From NCBI RefSeq assembly GCF_001421515.1, contig NZ_LMKM01000033.1, positions 76,950-140,949 on the forward strand: DNA of 64,000 nt, in the 5' to 3' direction. A program made the position numbers and the translations under genes. The DNA comes from Pedobacter sp. Leaf216 (GTDB taxonomy: Bacteria > Bacteroidota > Bacteroidia > Sphingobacteriales > Sphingobacteriaceae). Below the pieces are notes generated by a model. That model saw only the letters and a list, made by a program, of their open reading frames with translations. It did no database searches and was not told the DNA's origin. Position 1 is the stretch's first letter. Each line of letters opens with the position of its first letter. This document shows positions 62,840-64,000 of the stretch, piece after piece.

Positions 62840-63568
62840 TTACTCAGCCATATTATGATATACCGCCTGTACATCATCATCTTCCTCTAATTTATCGATC
62901 AATTTCAATACATCGGCTGCCTGCTCTTCGGTAACCTCGTGATGAGATAAGGCGATCCGCTCTAATTTTGAACTTTTTAACTCAATGCCTTTTTCTTCTA
63001 ATGCTTTTTGCAAAGAACCAAAGTTTTCGAAAGCACCTTGCGCAACTGCGATATCGTTTCCTTCTTCATCAGCTTCAACATATAGTTCTTCCAAACCAGC
63101 GTCAATTAATTCGAATTCCAATTCTTCCAGATCCAAACCTTCTGCCGGTACAAAACGAAAAACAGATTTCCGGTTAAAAACAAAGTCTAATGATCCGGTT
63201 TTACCTAAACTTCCGTCAGTTTTGTTAAAATAACTACGCACATTTGCTACGGTACGGTTGGTATTATCAGTAGCTGTTTCAATTAAAACTGCAACGCCAT
63301 GAGGGGCATAACCTTCGTAAACAATTTCTTCATAATTGGCCATCGATTTATCAGAAGCACGCTTAATAGCAGCCTCTACCCTATCTTTTGGCATATTTAC
63401 AGCCTTCGCATTTTGCATAGCTGTACGTAAACGCGAGTTGGTTTCAGGGTGAGGCCCCGATTCCTTAACTGCCATTACAATATCTTTACCAATACGCGTA
63501 AACTGAACCGCCATTTTGGCCCAACGCTTAAATTTTCTCTCTTTTCTAAATTCGAATGCTCTTCCCAT
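62840..63568 (-). CDS. YebC/PmpR-family DNA-binding or translation-associated protein
   Basis: This 242-residue cytoplasmic protein has the YebC N-terminus in slightly altered form (MGRAFEFRKERKFKRWAKMAVQFTRIGKDI), then NSRLRTAMQNAKAVNMPKDRVEAAIKRA, YEGYAPHGVAVLIETATDNTNRTVANVRSYFNKTDGSLG and the acidic C-terminal domain. The family was annotated as a transcriptional regulator and has more recently been linked to relief of ribosome stalling at proline-rich sites; which applies here is unknown. Length is normal. It is followed by a clear terminator. Confidence 0.95.
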   Translation of the reverse strand: MGRAFEFRKERKFKRWAKMAVQFTRIGKDIVMAVKESGPHPETNSRLRTAMQNAKAVNMPKDRVEAAIKRASDKSMANYEEIVYEGYAPHGVAVLIETATDNTNRTVANVRSYFNKTDGSLGKTGSLDFVFNRKSVFRFVPAEGLDLEELEFELIDAGLEELYVEADEEGNDIAVAQGAFENFGSLQKALEEKGIELKSSKLERIALSHHEVTEEQAADVLKLIDKLEEDDDVQAVYHNMAE

Positions 63569-63641
63569 TTTGTAGTATTGAGATATGAGGTATGAGATAT
63601 TAGACCTTACGCCTTCAACCTTAAAACCCCCTACCTTTATA

Positions 63642-64000
63642 TTATTTTTTTAAATTATTTAACATGTCAACTGTCAGTTTCGATAAATCGAACTCTGGTT
63701 TCCAACCCCAATCTTTTATTGCATAACTATCATCTATAGAACGTGGCCAGCTGTTTGCAATTTGCTGCCGTGGATCATTAGTGCCGTAAGTTAATGTAAA
63801 ATCCGGAATATGTTTTCTGATTTCTGCTGCCAAAACTTCGGGGGTAAAACTCACTCCTCCAAAATTATAACTGCTCCTAACCGAAATCTGGTCTGCAGGT
63901 GCATCCATCAGTTCAATTGTTCCGCGGATGGCATCGTCCATATACATCATTGGCAATTCTGTTTCTGCGTTTAAAAAACTCTGGTAACTGCCTTTTTTCA
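63642..64000 (-). CDS. L-threonine 3-dehydrogenase, short-chain (TDH) type; partial, cut by the window edge
   Basis: The reading frame stays open to the right edge of the window, so the N-terminal part is missing. The visible end (about 118 residues) reads ...KKGSYQSFLNAETELPMMYMDDAIRGTIELMDAP..., then SSYNFGGVSFTPEVLAAEI and NSWPRSIDDSYAIKDWGWKPEFDL. This matches the C-terminal half of the extended short-chain NAD-dependent TDH that oxidises threonine to 2-amino-3-oxobutyrate. It would feed Kbl, encoded at 42445-43632. A TTG internal to the frame could be mistaken for the start. Confidence 0.85.
   Translation of the reverse strand, partial: KKGSYQSFLNAETELPMMYMDDAIRGTIELMDAPADQISVRSSYNFGGVSFTPEVLAAEIRKHIPDFTLTYGTNDPRQQIANSWPRSIDDSYAIKDWGWKPEFDLSKLTVDMLNNLKK

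Overview
The window is chromosomal DNA from an AT-rich member of the Bacteroidota, most likely a Sphingobacteriaceae-type (Pedobacter-like) soil or plant-associated saprophyte. The evidence is two SusC/SusD pairs with glycoside hydrolase genes, a type IX secretion C-terminal sorting domain, a transketolase split into two genes, a TDH/Kbl threonine-degradation pair, and repeated TAnnTTTG (-7) promoter elements close to start codons. Species assignment is inference. I saw no tRNA, rRNA, CRISPR array or prophage.

Layout. 1-10 kb: engB, a UbiA-type prenyltransferase, an M3 oligopeptidase, an outer-membrane beta-barrel protein, a Bcr/CflA-like exporter and an amino-acid permease followed by a RAYT transposase (REP-associated tyrosine transposase). 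10-20 kb: kup with a tiny membrane protein, a short T9SS-sorted protein, an FAH-family hydrolase, an M23 peptidase, bcp, split transketolase, and an ECF sigma / membrane protein / Spy-like trio. 20-32 kb: a class III aminotransferase, then a signalling block (OmpR-type response regulator, histidine kinase, and a 7TM receptor whose cytoplasmic end is an IS1595-type zinc ribbon) directly upstream of a minimal polysaccharide locus (SusC, SusD, GH30). 32-47 kb: lipoproteins, an RluA-type pseudouridine synthase, panB, carA, an ABC-2 exporter, a Fic protein, a pheS - degenerate Rieske-like lipoprotein - TetR operon, kbl, a DUF5686 protein and trhO. 47-62 kb: a complete glycan-utilisation locus with a SusR-like propeller regulator, SusC, SusD, a GH144-like enzyme, a GH43-like enzyme with a discoidin-type module, a GH3 beta-glucosidase and an esterase-like hydrolase. 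62-64 kb: a second RAYT framed by palindromes, a YebC/PmpR protein and the start-truncated tdh gene.

How it fits together. The two Sus loci (GH30 in one, GH144-like plus GH3 in the other) point to import and breakdown of beta-glucans, possibly beta-1,6 and beta-1,2 linked. They appear to be under different control: locus 2 has a dedicated propeller/Y_Y_Y/HTH membrane regulator, while locus 1 lacks one and instead sits behind the 7TM-zinc-ribbon protein. That protein is my strongest candidate for an undescribed system: a transposase-derived DNA-binding module attached to a membrane receptor, next to a promoter region with paired 16-bp repeats. The window also carries at least five families of intergenic palindromic repeats, two of them tied to RAYT genes and one placed twice exactly between stop and start codons inside gene pairs.
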